NCBI GenBank assembly: GCA_049322695.1
Contig: JBMORW010000025.1
Span: 25,237 to 89,236, forward strand
Direction: 5' to 3'
Length of the DNA: 64,000 nucleotides
Source: CALGKJ01 sp049322695
Lineage (GTDB): Bacteria; Bacillota; Clostridia; Lutisporales; Lutisporaceae
A program made the translations under genes and the position numbers. Within the stretch, counting starts at the first letter, position 1. Every line of letters begins with the position of its first letter. Under the pieces are notes generated by a model. The model was not told the DNA's origin. It did no database searches and saw nothing but the letters and a program-made list of their open reading frames with translations. Shown one piece after another: positions 41,423-50,986 of the stretch.

Positions 41423-42775
41423 CTACCTTCTCTTAATCTTTGCAATAAAAAATCCGTCAGTTTCGTTTATGTTTGGATACAGTTCAATATAACCCTTCTC
41501 ACTGGCTTCATTAACGAGACCTTCAGGTAGGCTATCTCTTATGCTCACTGTATAATACTCTTTGTTGTCATCGAGAAATCTCTGTATCACATTTATATTT
41601 TCTTCCTTGTTTATTGTGCAGGTGCTGTATACCAGCTCTCCTCCGTTTCTTAGATAGGCAGCTGCGTTTTTCAGCATTAACAGCTGCAGCTCTGCCAGTT
41701 CGACAAAATTATCCGGCTGCTTCTTGTATCTCAGGTCCGGCTTTCTTCTTATTACTCCAAGTCCGCTGCAGGGTGCATCCAAAAGCACTTTGTCCAGCTT
41801 GCCGACTAGACTTTTATCCAGTTTTTTTGCATCATACAATTCAGTCGTGACTATATCTATTCCTAATCTGACGCAGCTTTCCTGAATAAGCTTAAGCTTA
41901 TGGTCATGAATATCTCTCGCAATGATTTTCCCTTTGTTCTTCATAAGCTCGGCCATATGCGTGGTTTTACCGCCCGGCGCACTGCAAACGTCCAGTACAA
42001 GCTCTCCGGGTCTGGGAGCAAGAATGCGGGCAGTTAGCATTGAGCTTTCATCCTGAACCTGGAACAATCCTGCCTTAAAGGATTCTCTATCCTCCAGGGA
42101 TGATGTCCCTCTTATCCGCAGTGCTTCATAATTGTACTTGCCGTCTTCAAACTCTATTCCTTCATTGGTCAACATGCTTTTCAGCTTTTCTTTATCAGTC
42201 TTCAATGTATTAACCCTTATAGTAAAGGGCGGCGTTTCATTGTTGGATTTTAGAATGCCTTCAGTAAACTCATAGCCGTAATCTCTAATAAATCTTTCAA
42301 CTATCCAGCTGGGGTGTGAATAGTATACAGACAGAAACTTGACAGGATTCTTAACTCTGTCAGGATAACTTACGGCTTCTTTACTTCTACTGATATTTCT
42401 TAATACTCCGTTTACAAATTTGACAGTGCCTTCATGTCCGAATCTCCTGGCCAACTCGGCACTTTCATTGCATACAGCAGAATCAGGCACTCTTTCCAAA
42501 AACATTATCTGATATATACCGCATCTGATAATATCCTCTATCCAGGGATTTATTCGCTTTTTATTTGTTTTTACAAATTGCTCCATAATCCAGTCAATTC
42601 TAATGAGATTTTTGACTGTACCATTGACTATTTCCGTAACTAGGGCTTTATCAAGCCTGCTTAAATCCGTATTCTGCAATTCCTGTCTTAAAGCAATATT
42701 AGAATATGCATCCTCACGCAGTACCTTATGCAGTACCTTGACGGCTGTTTCTCTTGCCCAGTTTTTATTTTTCAT
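41423..42775 (-). CDS. rsmB: 16S rRNA (cytosine-C5)-methyltransferase RsmB
   Basis: Methylates C967 (E. coli numbering). 450 residues from the ATG at 42775 (GGAG site). N-terminal NusB-like RNA-binding domain (1-140) and a C-terminal methyltransferase with DVCSAPGGKTTHMAELM, DAPCSGLGVIRRKPDLRY and the catalytic Cys in YSTCTINKEEN. Followed by rlmN. Confidence 0.97.
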   Translation of the reverse strand: MKNKNWARETAVKVLHKVLREDAYSNIALRQELQNTDLSRLDKALVTEIVNGTVKNLIRIDWIMEQFVKTNKKRINPWIEDIIRCGIYQIMFLERVPDSAVCNESAELARRFGHEGTVKFVNGVLRNISRSKEAVSYPDRVKNPVKFLSVYYSHPSWIVERFIRDYGYEFTEGILKSNNETPPFTIRVNTLKTDKEKLKSMLTNEGIEFEDGKYNYEALRIRGTSSLEDRESFKAGLFQVQDESSMLTARILAPRPGELVLDVCSAPGGKTTHMAELMKNKGKIIARDIHDHKLKLIQESCVRLGIDIVTTELYDAKKLDKSLVGKLDKVLLDAPCSGLGVIRRKPDLRYKKQPDNFVELAELQLLMLKNAAAYLRNGGELVYSTCTINKEENINVIQRFLDDNKEYYTVSIRDSLPEGLVNEASEKGYIELYPNINETDGFFIAKIKRR

Positions 42776-42900
42776 TTGCTTCACTCCAAACTGTATGTAA
42801 ATCACATACCTGATGCATATATTTACAATAGTATTTTATATTATACGATTATAGTTAAAGTAAAAAGTTCATCTATTATATGCATTTGCATTTGAAAGTA

Positions 42901-43590
42901 CTAATTTCTTCTGCCTCTAAGCAGTAAAAGCCTTGCAAGCTGCAGTATCGCCATAACCGTAGCTGCAACGTAAGTAAGTGCAGCTGCATTCAGAACCTTT
43001 CTGACAGGACCAAGCTCCTCAGTTGGTACAAGATCATTGCTCTCAAGCAGTGCCACAGCCCTGCTGCTTGCATTAAACTCAACCGGAAGAGTTATAATCT
43101 GAAATATCACTGCACCTGAAAACAGAAGTATGCCTATATCAAGCAGATTCAAAGCATTGAATACCAAGCCTCCTATTATGAAAGCAAAGGCAGCCTGAGA
43201 ACCAATGGACGCAATAGGTGCTATTGCATTTCTGATGCTTAACGGTGCATACGCATCCATATGCTGAATGGCATGACCACATTCATGTGCAGCAACTCCT
43301 ACTGAAGCTATTGATCTTCCTGCATATACTTCATTGGACAATCTCAGAACTTTATGTCTCGGATCATAATGATCTGTAAGCCTTCCCTGTATCTGCTCTA
43401 TATTTACATCATGCAAGCCATGTGCATCCAATAGTCTCCTGGCAACCTCATAGCCTGTATATCCAAATCTGCTTCCAACAGTCAGATATTTGCCAAATAC
43501 AGAGCTTATCCTGCTTTGTGCATAGAATGCAAAAATCATAGCTGGTATGAGTATTATAAAGCTTGGATCATAATAAAAACCGTAACCCAT
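42901..43590 (-). CDS. Membrane zinc metallopeptidase (YugP family)
   Basis: 229 residues. One N-terminal membrane helix (about 8-25), a zinc motif HECGH in VGVAAHECGHAIQHMD, then two or three more hydrophobic helices (about 120-165 and 205-225). The pattern GYTGYEVARRLLDAHGL and DHYDPRHKVLRLSNEVY is typical of this family of neutral zinc peptidases. Substrate unknown. It stands between fmt and rsmB, where many Clostridia carry it. Confidence 0.92.
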   Translation of the reverse strand: MGYGFYYDPSFIILIPAMIFAFYAQSRISSVFGKYLTVGSRFGYTGYEVARRLLDAHGLHDVNIEQIQGRLTDHYDPRHKVLRLSNEVYAGRSIASVGVAAHECGHAIQHMDAYAPLSIRNAIAPIASIGSQAAFAFIIGGLVFNALNLLDIGILLFSGAVIFQIITLPVEFNASSRAVALLESNDLVPTEELGPVRKVLNAAALTYVAATVMAILQLARLLLLRGRRN

Positions 43591-43609
43591 AAAAAAACCT
43601 CCTATACAA

Positions 43610-44542
43610 TTAAACTAATCTTGAGCCTACGTTAATATTATGTCCTCTTAAATATGCTTCAACACTCATTCTTTTTTCATTTTCAAATTGAAGCTCTCTA
43701 ATTCTGACGGAGCCGACTCCGCAGCTTATTACCAACCCGTATTTTCCTGCTTCGGTTATATGCCCGAAATCATCATTTTTCCTGGTATTGTCAATAACCT
43801 CACATTCGAAAACCTTAAAGGTCTTACCTTCATAGGCGGTATATGCGCCCGGCCACGGCTGCGTTCCTCTGACAAGATTTTTTATAGAAACCGCATCCTT
43901 GGACCAGTCTATTCTGCCAAGCTGCTTGGTTATCATGGGTGCATAGGAGGCTTCGCTGTCATTTTGCTTTTCTCTTGGAGCTGTTCCCCTTTCAATAAGC
44001 TTTATAGTATCCAAAAGAAGCTGAGAGCCTAAATAAGACAGCTCTTCATATAACTCTATGAAGGTCTGATTGTCGCCAATTTCAAGCTCACGCTTCAATA
44101 TCATATCTCCGGTATCCAGTCCGACATCCATATACATGGTAGTAACACCTGTGAGTTTTTCACCATTTATAATACTCCAGTTAATGGGAGCTGCACCTCT
44201 GTATTTAGGAAGCAGCGAAGCATGTACATTTATACAGCCGTGGGCAGGTATATCAAGTATATCCTTTGAGAGTATCTGCCCAAAAGCTACAACTACTATC
44301 AAATCTGGAGCAAGCTGCTTCAGTACCTCTACAAATTCGGGTGTCTTGACCTTAACCGGCTGGTATACGGGAATATTACAGCTCTCAGCCAATACTTTAA
44401 CAGGCGGAGGTGCAAGCTTTTTTCCCCTTCCCTTTTCTCTGTCAGGCTGAGTAATTACTGCACAAACGTCATACTTATTTTTAATCAGTATATCCAGACA
44501 CGGTACTGCAAAATCAGGTGTTCCCATATAAACTATTCTCAT
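43610..44542 (-). CDS. fmt: Methionyl-tRNA formyltransferase
   Basis: Formylates initiator Met-tRNA with 10-formyl-tetrahydrofolate. 310 residues. MRIVYMGTPDFAVPCLDIL at the start, and the active-site strip HASLLPKYRGAAPINW with the later DVGLDTGDM. Works with def, 46 bases upstream. Confidence 0.98.
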   Translation of the reverse strand: MRIVYMGTPDFAVPCLDILIKNKYDVCAVITQPDREKGRGKKLAPPPVKVLAESCNIPVYQPVKVKTPEFVEVLKQLAPDLIVVVAFGQILSKDILDIPAHGCINVHASLLPKYRGAAPINWSIINGEKLTGVTTMYMDVGLDTGDMILKRELEIGDNQTFIELYEELSYLGSQLLLDTIKLIERGTAPREKQNDSEASYAPMITKQLGRIDWSKDAVSIKNLVRGTQPWPGAYTAYEGKTFKVFECEVIDNTRKNDDFGHITEAGKYGLVISCGVGSVRIRELQFENEKRMSVEAYLRGHNINVGSRLV

Positions 44543-44588
44543 TTTTTCACCTCTTTAGTATGTTACATCATAAAACGCCTTAAAGCAA

Positions 44589-45050
44589 TTACTTGCTTTC
44601 ATCATTCTCTTCTTTAATTACCTTATCTATATAAAGCACTCCGTTTAAATGATCAACCTCATGGCATATCGCTCTTGCCAAAAGCTCCGTACCTGTAATC
44701 TCAATAGTATTGCCTTTTCTGTCCTGCGCTCTTACTATTACCTTTTCAGGTCTTTTTACCTTACCGCTTCTTCCTGGGAGGCTAAGACAGCCTTCTACTT
44801 CTATTTGCTCACCCTTTTCATAAACTATTACAGGATTGATAAGCTCTATTAAACCCTCACCCACATCTATTACTACAACTCTTCTCAGCACACCTATCTG
44901 TGGAGCAGCAAGTCCTACCCCTTCAGCGTCAAACAAAGTGTCCCTCATATCATCAAGCAGAGTCAGAATTCTGTCATCTATGACATCAACCTTCTTGGAA
45001 ATCTTCCTCAGTATTTCATCATTGTCTTTTCTGATTATTCTAATAGCCAT
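44589..45050 (-). CDS. def: Peptide deformylase
   Basis: Removes the N-formyl group from new proteins. 153 residues with the three family motifs: GVGLAAPQIG, EGCLSLPG (metal Cys) and HEVDHLNG (two metal His plus catalytic Glu). Directly after priA, before fmt. Confidence 0.98.
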   Translation of the reverse strand: MAIRIIRKDNDEILRKISKKVDVIDDRILTLLDDMRDTLFDAEGVGLAAPQIGVLRRVVVIDVGEGLIELINPVIVYEKGEQIEVEGCLSLPGRSGKVKRPEKVIVRAQDRKGNTIEITGTELLARAICHEVDHLNGVLYIDKVIKEENDESK

Positions 45051-45071
45051 AATGCCCCTCCTATCTAATTG

Positions 45072-47510
45072 CTACAGCATATTGTATGGATTCATGTCTA
45101 TGCTGACATTTACATCAGCAAGTCTCAAATCATTTGAATATATTATTTTATGCAGTACACCTCTTATAAGTTCATAATCACGGGACTTCAGAATAAGCTG
45201 CCACCTGTGCCTGTTTTTAATCCTGGAAAGGGGTGCAGCTGCCGGTCCGAGAATCTCTATCTCATTGGCCATATTTTCACTTGCAATAAAGCTGCCTAAC
45301 TCTGCAGAAGCCCTCTCTACCTTTTCTTTATTAAGACCGCTGATAATTATTCCGGCAATAAATGAAAAGGGTGGGTAGGACAACTCCTTCCTAAGCCTTA
45401 TCTCCTGCTGATAGAAGCCTTCATAATCGTGCTTCTGAGCATATTGAAGACTGTAATGCTCCGGTGAGTAGGTCTGAACTATTACACAGCCCTGTTTTTC
45501 GCCTCTGCCAGCTCTTCCGGCTACCTGTGCTATCATCTGAAAGGTTCTTTCTGATGCTCTGAAATCAGGGAGATTCAAGCTTGTATCTGCAGTTATAACA
45601 CCAACCAGTGTTACATCATGAAAATCAAGACCCTTGGAAATCATCTGTGTACCCAATAGTACCTTTGCTTCCTTCCTACGGAAGCTGCTCAATATCTTTT
45701 CATGGGAGTTTTTCCTGTTAGTTGTGTCTGCATCCATCCTCAAGGTGTTCTGCACTCCGAAACGTGCCTGAAACTCCTTTTCCAGCTTCTGCGTACCTAC
45801 TCCGAAATACCTTATGCTGGTGCTGCTGCACTTGGGACAGGTTTTGGGATTGCTTCGCTCATAGCCGCAGTAGTGACATGTAAGCTTATCGCTGTACATG
45901 TGGTAAGTCATGGATATACTACAGCGAGGGCACTTCATTACTAGTCCGCACTGTCTGCAGGACACAAAGGTTGAATAGCCTCTCCGGTTAAGAAAAAGTA
46001 TAAGCTGGTTATCGCTGTTCAGCGTGTGGATTATCTGTTCTGTCAATCTCTCACTGAAAATGGTTTTATTACCCTTTTTCAGTTCCTCTCTCATATCTAC
46101 TATTTCTACTTTTGGCATAGGTCTATTATTCACCCTGTCGGGCAGCCTTACCAGACCCAGTTCACCAATATCGGCCCTATAATAAGTCTCAACGGATGGT
46201 GTTGCTGAGCCCAATATTAGCTTTGCACCCTCCATCTGACATCTTTTCTCAGCTACTTCTCTTGTCAGATATTTTGGTTTTATTTCGGATTTATATGTAT
46301 TTTCATGCTCCTCATCAATTATTATTACCCCAAGCTTGGAAAACGGTGCAAATACTGCCGATCTTGCTCCTACTGCAAGCTTTACCAAGCCGGAGCGTAT
46401 CTTTCTCCATTCATCATACTTCTCGCCTTCGGAAAGATTGCTGTGAAGCACTGCAATATTATCACCAAACCTGCCTCTAAATCTTTCAATCATCTGAGGA
46501 GTAAGTGATATCTCCGGAACAAGTATGATTGCATCCTTGCCCTCTTTAAGATTTTTATCTATTATCTCCATATACACTTCTGTCTTGCCGCTTCCTGTTA
46601 CACCATGCAGAAGAACATTCCTTTCCCTTTGGAAGTTATCCTCAATGTGTTGTATTGCTTCAAGCTGCTGTATGGTCAGCACAGGCTTTCTGTATACTGC
46701 TTCTCCGCTGTGATTGTACCTGTAAGCATCCTTCTCGAGAATTTTTACATATCCCTTATTACATAATAAATTCACCAGTGAAGCAATATCTCCCAACGCT
46801 TCTCTGGCTTCATCAAGACTAACCCCCGGAGATTTTTTTATATATTCATACACCTTTTTCTGTTTATGCGCATTTTGGTGAAAATTTGATACAGCACCTT
46901 CAACAGGATAAAGATGCTTAATTACCTTTGAGTTGACCTTATTCTTTACATACTGCTTTTTTTCTGCTATCCCGAGCTCAAACAGCTTTTTTGTATAATA
47001 TTCAATTTTTACTTCACTAAAGTATTTCTTCAGCTCACTTAACAAAACCGCGCCGCCGTTAAGCTCAATGTATTCAATAATTTCATAAAGCTTATCTGTC
47101 CCGCTTTTCCCTATTAAGGCTTCAATATCTGCTCCGTTATTCAGCTCAATAACATATGTGCTTTTCACTCTTACCGGAGCCGGAATGACCGTTTGTACCG
47201 CATCTATGTAAAAGCACAGATACTTCTCCTTAATCCATTTGACAAGCTCTATCATACTATGGGTAAGCACAGGTTCATCGTCAAGCAGCTTTATTATCTG
47301 TTTAAGCTTGTGTTTGGTCGTCTGAGGATTCTGTTTGAGTCCTATGACATAGGCTTCAGTTTTTTTATTGCTTATCCCAAAGGGTACAAGCACTCTGCTG
47401 CCCACCTTGATTTGGTGATTGAGGTTTTCCGGTACCATATATGTATATATTCTGTCTGTTTCCCTGCATTTACTGTCAACTATGATTTCTGCATATATTT
47501 GATCAATCAT
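45072..47510 (-). CDS. priA: Primosomal protein N' (PriA helicase)
   Basis: Restarts stalled replication forks. 812 residues from the ATG at 47510 (GGGAGA site). DNA-binding N-terminus, Walker A HGVTGSGKTEVYM, DEEH box IIDEEHENTY, zinc region CRQCGLVMKCPRC and CHYCG, then the second helicase half with GVGTQKLEKE and QVAGRAGRG. The upstream frame extension has no ribosome site. A TATAAT with extended TGG lies about 35 bases upstream, so it can start its own transcript. Confidence 0.98.
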   Translation of the reverse strand: MIDQIYAEIIVDSKCRETDRIYTYMVPENLNHQIKVGSRVLVPFGISNKKTEAYVIGLKQNPQTTKHKLKQIIKLLDDEPVLTHSMIELVKWIKEKYLCFYIDAVQTVIPAPVRVKSTYVIELNNGADIEALIGKSGTDKLYEIIEYIELNGGAVLLSELKKYFSEVKIEYYTKKLFELGIAEKKQYVKNKVNSKVIKHLYPVEGAVSNFHQNAHKQKKVYEYIKKSPGVSLDEAREALGDIASLVNLLCNKGYVKILEKDAYRYNHSGEAVYRKPVLTIQQLEAIQHIEDNFQRERNVLLHGVTGSGKTEVYMEIIDKNLKEGKDAIILVPEISLTPQMIERFRGRFGDNIAVLHSNLSEGEKYDEWRKIRSGLVKLAVGARSAVFAPFSKLGVIIIDEEHENTYKSEIKPKYLTREVAEKRCQMEGAKLILGSATPSVETYYRADIGELGLVRLPDRVNNRPMPKVEIVDMREELKKGNKTIFSERLTEQIIHTLNSDNQLILFLNRRGYSTFVSCRQCGLVMKCPRCSISMTYHMYSDKLTCHYCGYERSNPKTCPKCSSTSIRYFGVGTQKLEKEFQARFGVQNTLRMDADTTNRKNSHEKILSSFRRKEAKVLLGTQMISKGLDFHDVTLVGVITADTSLNLPDFRASERTFQMIAQVAGRAGRGEKQGCVIVQTYSPEHYSLQYAQKHDYEGFYQQEIRLRKELSYPPFSFIAGIIISGLNKEKVERASAELGSFIASENMANEIEILGPAAAPLSRIKNRHRWQLILKSRDYELIRGVLHKIIYSNDLRLADVNVSIDMNPYNML

Positions 47511-47543
47511 GGTAATTCTCCCATTCTGTACTTTTGTACTCAG

Positions 47544-47549
47544 ATTATA
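47544..47549 (-). promoter_or_regulatory. -10 element of priA
   Basis: Minus strand TATAAT preceded by TGG (extended -10) after the coaBC terminator. The -35 is poor (TTTTGA at 17 bases or TTGAAA at 15). Confidence 0.55.
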
Positions 47550-47577
47550 CCACAAATATGGGTTTTTCAAAAGAAAC

Positions 47578-47599
47578 AAGCGTACCTTCAAGCACGCTT
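47578..47599 (-). terminator. Terminator containing the coaBC stop
   Basis: 8-bp stem AAGCGTGC/GTACGCTT (one G-U pair) with a 6-base loop, then GTTTCTTTTG on the minus strand. The coaBC TGA/TAA region is inside the hairpin. Confidence 0.75.
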
Positions 47600-48820
47600 T
47601 CTAATAAGTTCGCTTATTCTATCCAGAATTATGTCTGCTATTTCTGACTTTTTCATCATCGGCAGCTCATCTATATTACCTTCCCTGTCTATCAGCTTAA
47701 CCAGATTAGTATCTGTACCGAAGCCGGCACCCTCTATGGTAACATCATTAGCAACTATAAAATCAAAGTTTTTCTTTTCTATCTTTGCTTTAGCATTCTC
47801 TATCAAATCATTGGTTTCTGCAGCAAAGCCTACAAGTATCCTGCTGCCTTTTATTCTGCCCAGCTCTGCAGCAATGTCCGGGTTTTTCTTGAGTCTTAGT
47901 ACCAGTTCTTCCTCTGACTTCTTTATTTTATTTTGCGAGTATACCAAAGGAGCATAATCGGCAGGTGCAGCTCCTTTTATAATTATATCCGCTTCTTCAA
48001 AATACCTCATAATACCTTCAAGCATATCGGAGGTAGACTCAACATCTACTCTCGTTACTGACTCAGGTGTAGACAGATTAGCAGGTCCTGACACCAGTAT
48101 TACCCTTGCTCCCCTTCTTGCTGCTCTATCTGCTATGGCATATCCCATCTTCCCCGAAGAATGGTTTGATATGTATCTTACAGGGTCTATAGCCTCTCTT
48201 GTTGGTCCTGCAGTTACAATAACAGTTCTTCCCTCCAGATCCCTTTTCGGACTCATTATCTGCAGTATTTTTTCCACTATTTCCGCAGGCTCTGCCATTT
48301 TACCCTTACCAATATCCCCACATGCCAATCTTCCCGCACCGGGTTCAGCAAAAATATAGCCTAAAGCCTTCAGAGCTTCTATATTCCTCTGTACTATTGG
48401 GTTTTCATACATGTTCACATTCATGGCAGGCGCTATCAATATCGGTGCCTTTGTTGCCATTGCAGTAGTGGTAAGCATGTCATCAGCTATACCCCCGGCA
48501 AGCTTTCCAATAATATTAGCTGTTGCAGGTGCGATAACCATAAGGTCTGCTTTTTTTGCCAGAGATATATGCTCTATCTCCCAATATTTAGGTGCATCAA
48601 ACATATCTACTGCTACCTGGTTGAGAGAAAGGGATTGGAAGGTCAGCGGCGTCACAAACTCAGCAGCTGACTTTGTCATTATAACATCTATGTTTGCTTC
48701 CAGTTTCTTAAGTTTGCTGGTCAGATCGCATGCTTTATAAGCGGCTATACCGCCGCTTACTCCAAGTACAATATTTATATTTCTAAGACTGGCTGCATCT
48801 GCATTACCGATCTTATTCAT
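47588..48820 (-). CDS. coaBC: Bifunctional phosphopantothenoylcysteine decarboxylase / phosphopantothenate-cysteine ligase
   Basis: Two consecutive steps of coenzyme A synthesis. 410 residues from the ATG at 48820, which overlaps rpoZ by 8 bases. N-terminal FMN-dependent decarboxylase: VLGVSGGIAAYKACDLTSKL, APATANIIGKLAGGIADDML, APAMNVNMYENP and the Cys-containing GRLACGDIGKGKM. C-terminal CTP-dependent ligase from about 195: VTAGPTREAIDPVRYISNHS SG (in two parts) and KIKK near 300. coaD lies elsewhere in the window. Confidence 0.97.
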   Translation of the reverse strand: MNKIGNADAASLRNINIVLGVSGGIAAYKACDLTSKLKKLEANIDVIMTKSAAEFVTPLTFQSLSLNQVAVDMFDAPKYWEIEHISLAKKADLMVIAPATANIIGKLAGGIADDMLTTTAMATKAPILIAPAMNVNMYENPIVQRNIEALKALGYIFAEPGAGRLACGDIGKGKMAEPAEIVEKILQIMSPKRDLEGRTVIVTAGPTREAIDPVRYISNHSSGKMGYAIADRAARRGARVILVSGPANLSTPESVTRVDVESTSDMLEGIMRYFEEADIIIKGAAPADYAPLVYSQNKIKKSEEELVLRLKKNPDIAAELGRIKGSRILVGFAAETNDLIENAKAKIEKKNFDFIVANDVTIEGAGFGTDTNLVKLIDREGNIDELPMMKKSEIADIILDRISELIRKRA

Positions 48821-49037
48821 CCTGTTCACCAGCTGTCTTTACATTATAATTTCTTTCGTAGCCCACTTTACCTTCAGCAATTTCGTGAACTGCAACAGTA
48901 ACCGGCTTATTTGAATTAACCTTAACTAGCTTTGGGGTTCCATCGACAAGCTGTCTTGCTCTCTTTGCCACCGCCACAACAAGTGTATATTTGCTGTCTA
49001 CTTTTTCCAGCAATGTTTTCAAAGTAGGATATATCAT
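48813..49037 (-). CDS. rpoZ: RNA polymerase omega subunit
   Basis: 74 residues. MIYPTLKTLLEKVDSKYTLVVAVAKRARQL (two parts) and KPVTVAVHEIAEGKVGY are typical of omega, which helps assemble RNA polymerase. Lies between gmk and coaBC, the standard order. Confidence 0.96.
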   Translation of the reverse strand: MIYPTLKTLLEKVDSKYTLVVAVAKRARQLVDGTPKLVKVNSNKPVTVAVHEIAEGKVGYERNYNVKTAGEQDE

Positions 49038-49046
49038 GATGCTATA

Positions 49047-49658
49047 CTATACCTCCTTAAAGCTATTAAAATCTATATGGTTTCTTTTAAGTCTGCATTT
49101 TTCAGCAGTAATTATACACTTGACCTTTTCTGCTGCTGCCTTTACATTATCATTTACAACTATGTAATCATAATGACTTGAGCAGCAAACCTCCTCAAAT
49201 GCCTTTTGCATTCTTTTGTCAATATCCTTTTGAGATTCTGTACCTCTAGAAATGATTCTTTTTTTCAATTCTCCCATTGAAGGAGGCATGATAAATATGA
49301 ATATTGCTTCTTCTGAGTTCTCCTTAACCTTCATTGCCCCTTGAACGTCAATTTCTAGAATCACATCAGTACCTTCCTCGAGCTTATCGACAACATACTT
49401 TTTTGGTGTGCCGTAACAGTTGTCATACACCCTTGCATATTCTATAAATTCATTGTTGCTGACCATCTTCTCAAACTGCTCTGAATCCTTGAAAAAGTAG
49501 CTTTTTCCATCCACTTCCCCTGCTCTAGGCTTCCTGGTGGTAACTGATACAGAAAGCTCCAGTCCCGATAGCTGCCATGACATCAGTTCTTTACATATGG
49601 TACCCTTACCTACACCTGAAGGACCAGATATAACAATAAGCAGTCCTTTTGTATTCAT
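49047..49658 (-). CDS. gmk: Guanylate kinase
   Basis: Phosphorylates GMP to GDP. 203 residues. P-loop GPSGVGKGT, TRKPRAGEVDGKSYFF, EIDVQGAMKVKE and the lid region RMQKAFEE are all in place. Nine bases before rpoZ, 11 after remA. Confidence 0.98.
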   Translation of the reverse strand: MNTKGLLIVISGPSGVGKGTICKELMSWQLSGLELSVSVTTRKPRAGEVDGKSYFFKDSEQFEKMVSNNEFIEYARVYDNCYGTPKKYVVDKLEEGTDVILEIDVQGAMKVKENSEEAIFIFIMPPSMGELKKRIISRGTESQKDIDKRMQKAFEEVCCSSHYDYIVVNDNVKAAAEKVKCIITAEKCRLKRNHIDFNSFKEV

Positions 49659-49669
49659 AGACCCTCCAA

Positions 49670-49939
49670 TTAATCTTCTACAGCTTCATCTGCAGCTTCT
49701 TTATCAGTCAATCTGTGCGCTACGGTCTCAGGCTGAACAGCTGACAGTATTATATGGTCACTGTCGGTAATGATGACAGCTCTTGTTCTTCTTCCATATG
49801 TGGCATCTATAAGCATGCCTCTGTCTCTGGCATCCTGAATTATCCTCTTAATAGGTGCTGATTCAGGGCTTACGATAGCTACCAATCTATTTGCCGACAC
49901 AATATTGCCAAATCCAATGTTTATCAGTTTTATGCTCAT
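49670..49939 (-). CDS. remA: Extracellular matrix regulator RemA (DUF370)
   Basis: 89 residues from the ATG at 49939 (GGAGG site). MSIKLINIGFGNIVSANRLV, SAPIKRIIQDARDRGMLIDATYGRR (two parts) and VIITDSDHIILSAVQPETV are diagnostic. RemA forms ring-shaped DNA-binding oligomers that activate biofilm and osmoprotection genes in B. subtilis; here the regulon is unknown. Always next to gmk. Confidence 0.96.
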   Translation of the reverse strand: MSIKLINIGFGNIVSANRLVAIVSPESAPIKRIIQDARDRGMLIDATYGRRTRAVIITDSDHIILSAVQPETVAHRLTDKEAADEAVED

Positions 49940-50021
49940 CCGTATACCTCCTAATTTATATGTAATAGTATTTTTATTTATGAAACGCAATGCTTTTTCG
50001 CATCACATTATATCATACAAG

Positions 50022-50897
50022 CTATTCTATATTCTGTACCTGTTCTCTTATCTTTTCAACCTCTGTCTTTATGTCGATAACATAACCGGTAATTGCAATA
50101 TCAGATACCTTTGAGCCTATTGTATTAACCTCTCTGTTCATTTCCTGCAGTATGAAATCAAGCTTTTTACCTATTGATCCATTCATGGAAAGTGCTTTTT
50201 TAAACTCCTGCAAATGGCTTAATAGTCTTACCAGCTCCTCATCCACACTCGATTTGTCTGCAAAAATAGCCACCTCAGTCATGAGCCTGTTTTCATCCAG
50301 TTGAATGTCCCGAGTCAGTTCTTTTATTCTGTCGTAAAGCTTGTTCTTGTATTCATCTACCATTGTACCTGATTTTTCTTTTACGAGCTCAACCTTAGCT
50401 GCTATAATATCGAGCTTGCTTATCAGGTCCTCTTTCAGCCTTCCCCCTTCTCTTTCCCTCATCTCTATTAAGGAGTTAAAGGCTTTATTTAAGGCTTCCT
50501 TCAGCATTGACCAGATATAATCCATATCCAGTTCTACAGTTTCAAGCTTGAGAATATCCTGAAAACGAGTAAGTACGGAAAGAGATATATCATCTCTGAG
50601 TTCAAACTGACTCTTCAGCATATTCAGGGATTCGACATAAGCAGAGGCAAGATTGGTATCAACTATGACCCTTGCATTTTGATTGAAGGAAGTATAATTG
50701 ATATAAATATCTATTTTCCCTCTGCTGATTTTGGAATTTACATATTCTCTCACTTTTTCTTCCAGAGTCGAAATTACTCTGGGCATTCTGACAGATATAT
50801 CGCTATATCTATGATTGACGGTTCTGACATCTACTGAAAAGGTAGTGTTTTCATGCACATATTCCCCCCTGCCAAAACCAGTCATACTTCTTATCAT
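50022..50897 (-). CDS. YicC family endoribonuclease
   Basis: 291 residues. N-terminal YicC domain MIRSMTGFGRGEY and FSVDVRTVNHRYSDISVRMP; C-terminal DUF1732 with DENRLMTEVAIFADKSSVDEE (in parts) and GKKLDFILQEMNREVNTIGSK. YicC proteins are reported to degrade RNA. Upstream of remA-gmk, as in most Bacillota (yloC). Confidence 0.95.
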   Translation of the reverse strand: MIRSMTGFGRGEYVHENTTFSVDVRTVNHRYSDISVRMPRVISTLEEKVREYVNSKISRGKIDIYINYTSFNQNARVIVDTNLASAYVESLNMLKSQFELRDDISLSVLTRFQDILKLETVELDMDYIWSMLKEALNKAFNSLIEMREREGGRLKEDLISKLDIIAAKVELVKEKSGTMVDEYKNKLYDRIKELTRDIQLDENRLMTEVAIFADKSSVDEELVRLLSHLQEFKKALSMNGSIGKKLDFILQEMNREVNTIGSKVSDIAITGYVIDIKTEVEKIREQVQNIE

Positions 50898-50955
50898 ACT
50901 ATCATCCTTCCGTAAAATCAGTCAGTACAGTTGTTCTATCCTATGCTTATATATA

Positions 50956-50975
50956 AGCCTGTATAATTACAGGCT
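50956..50975 (-). terminator. Hairpin after dapF
   Basis: 8-bp perfect stem AGCCTGTA/TACAGGCT, 4-base loop, followed on the minus strand by TATATATAAG rather than a clean U tract; a weak terminator or processing hairpin. Confidence 0.55.
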
Positions 50976-50986
50976 GCTATATACAG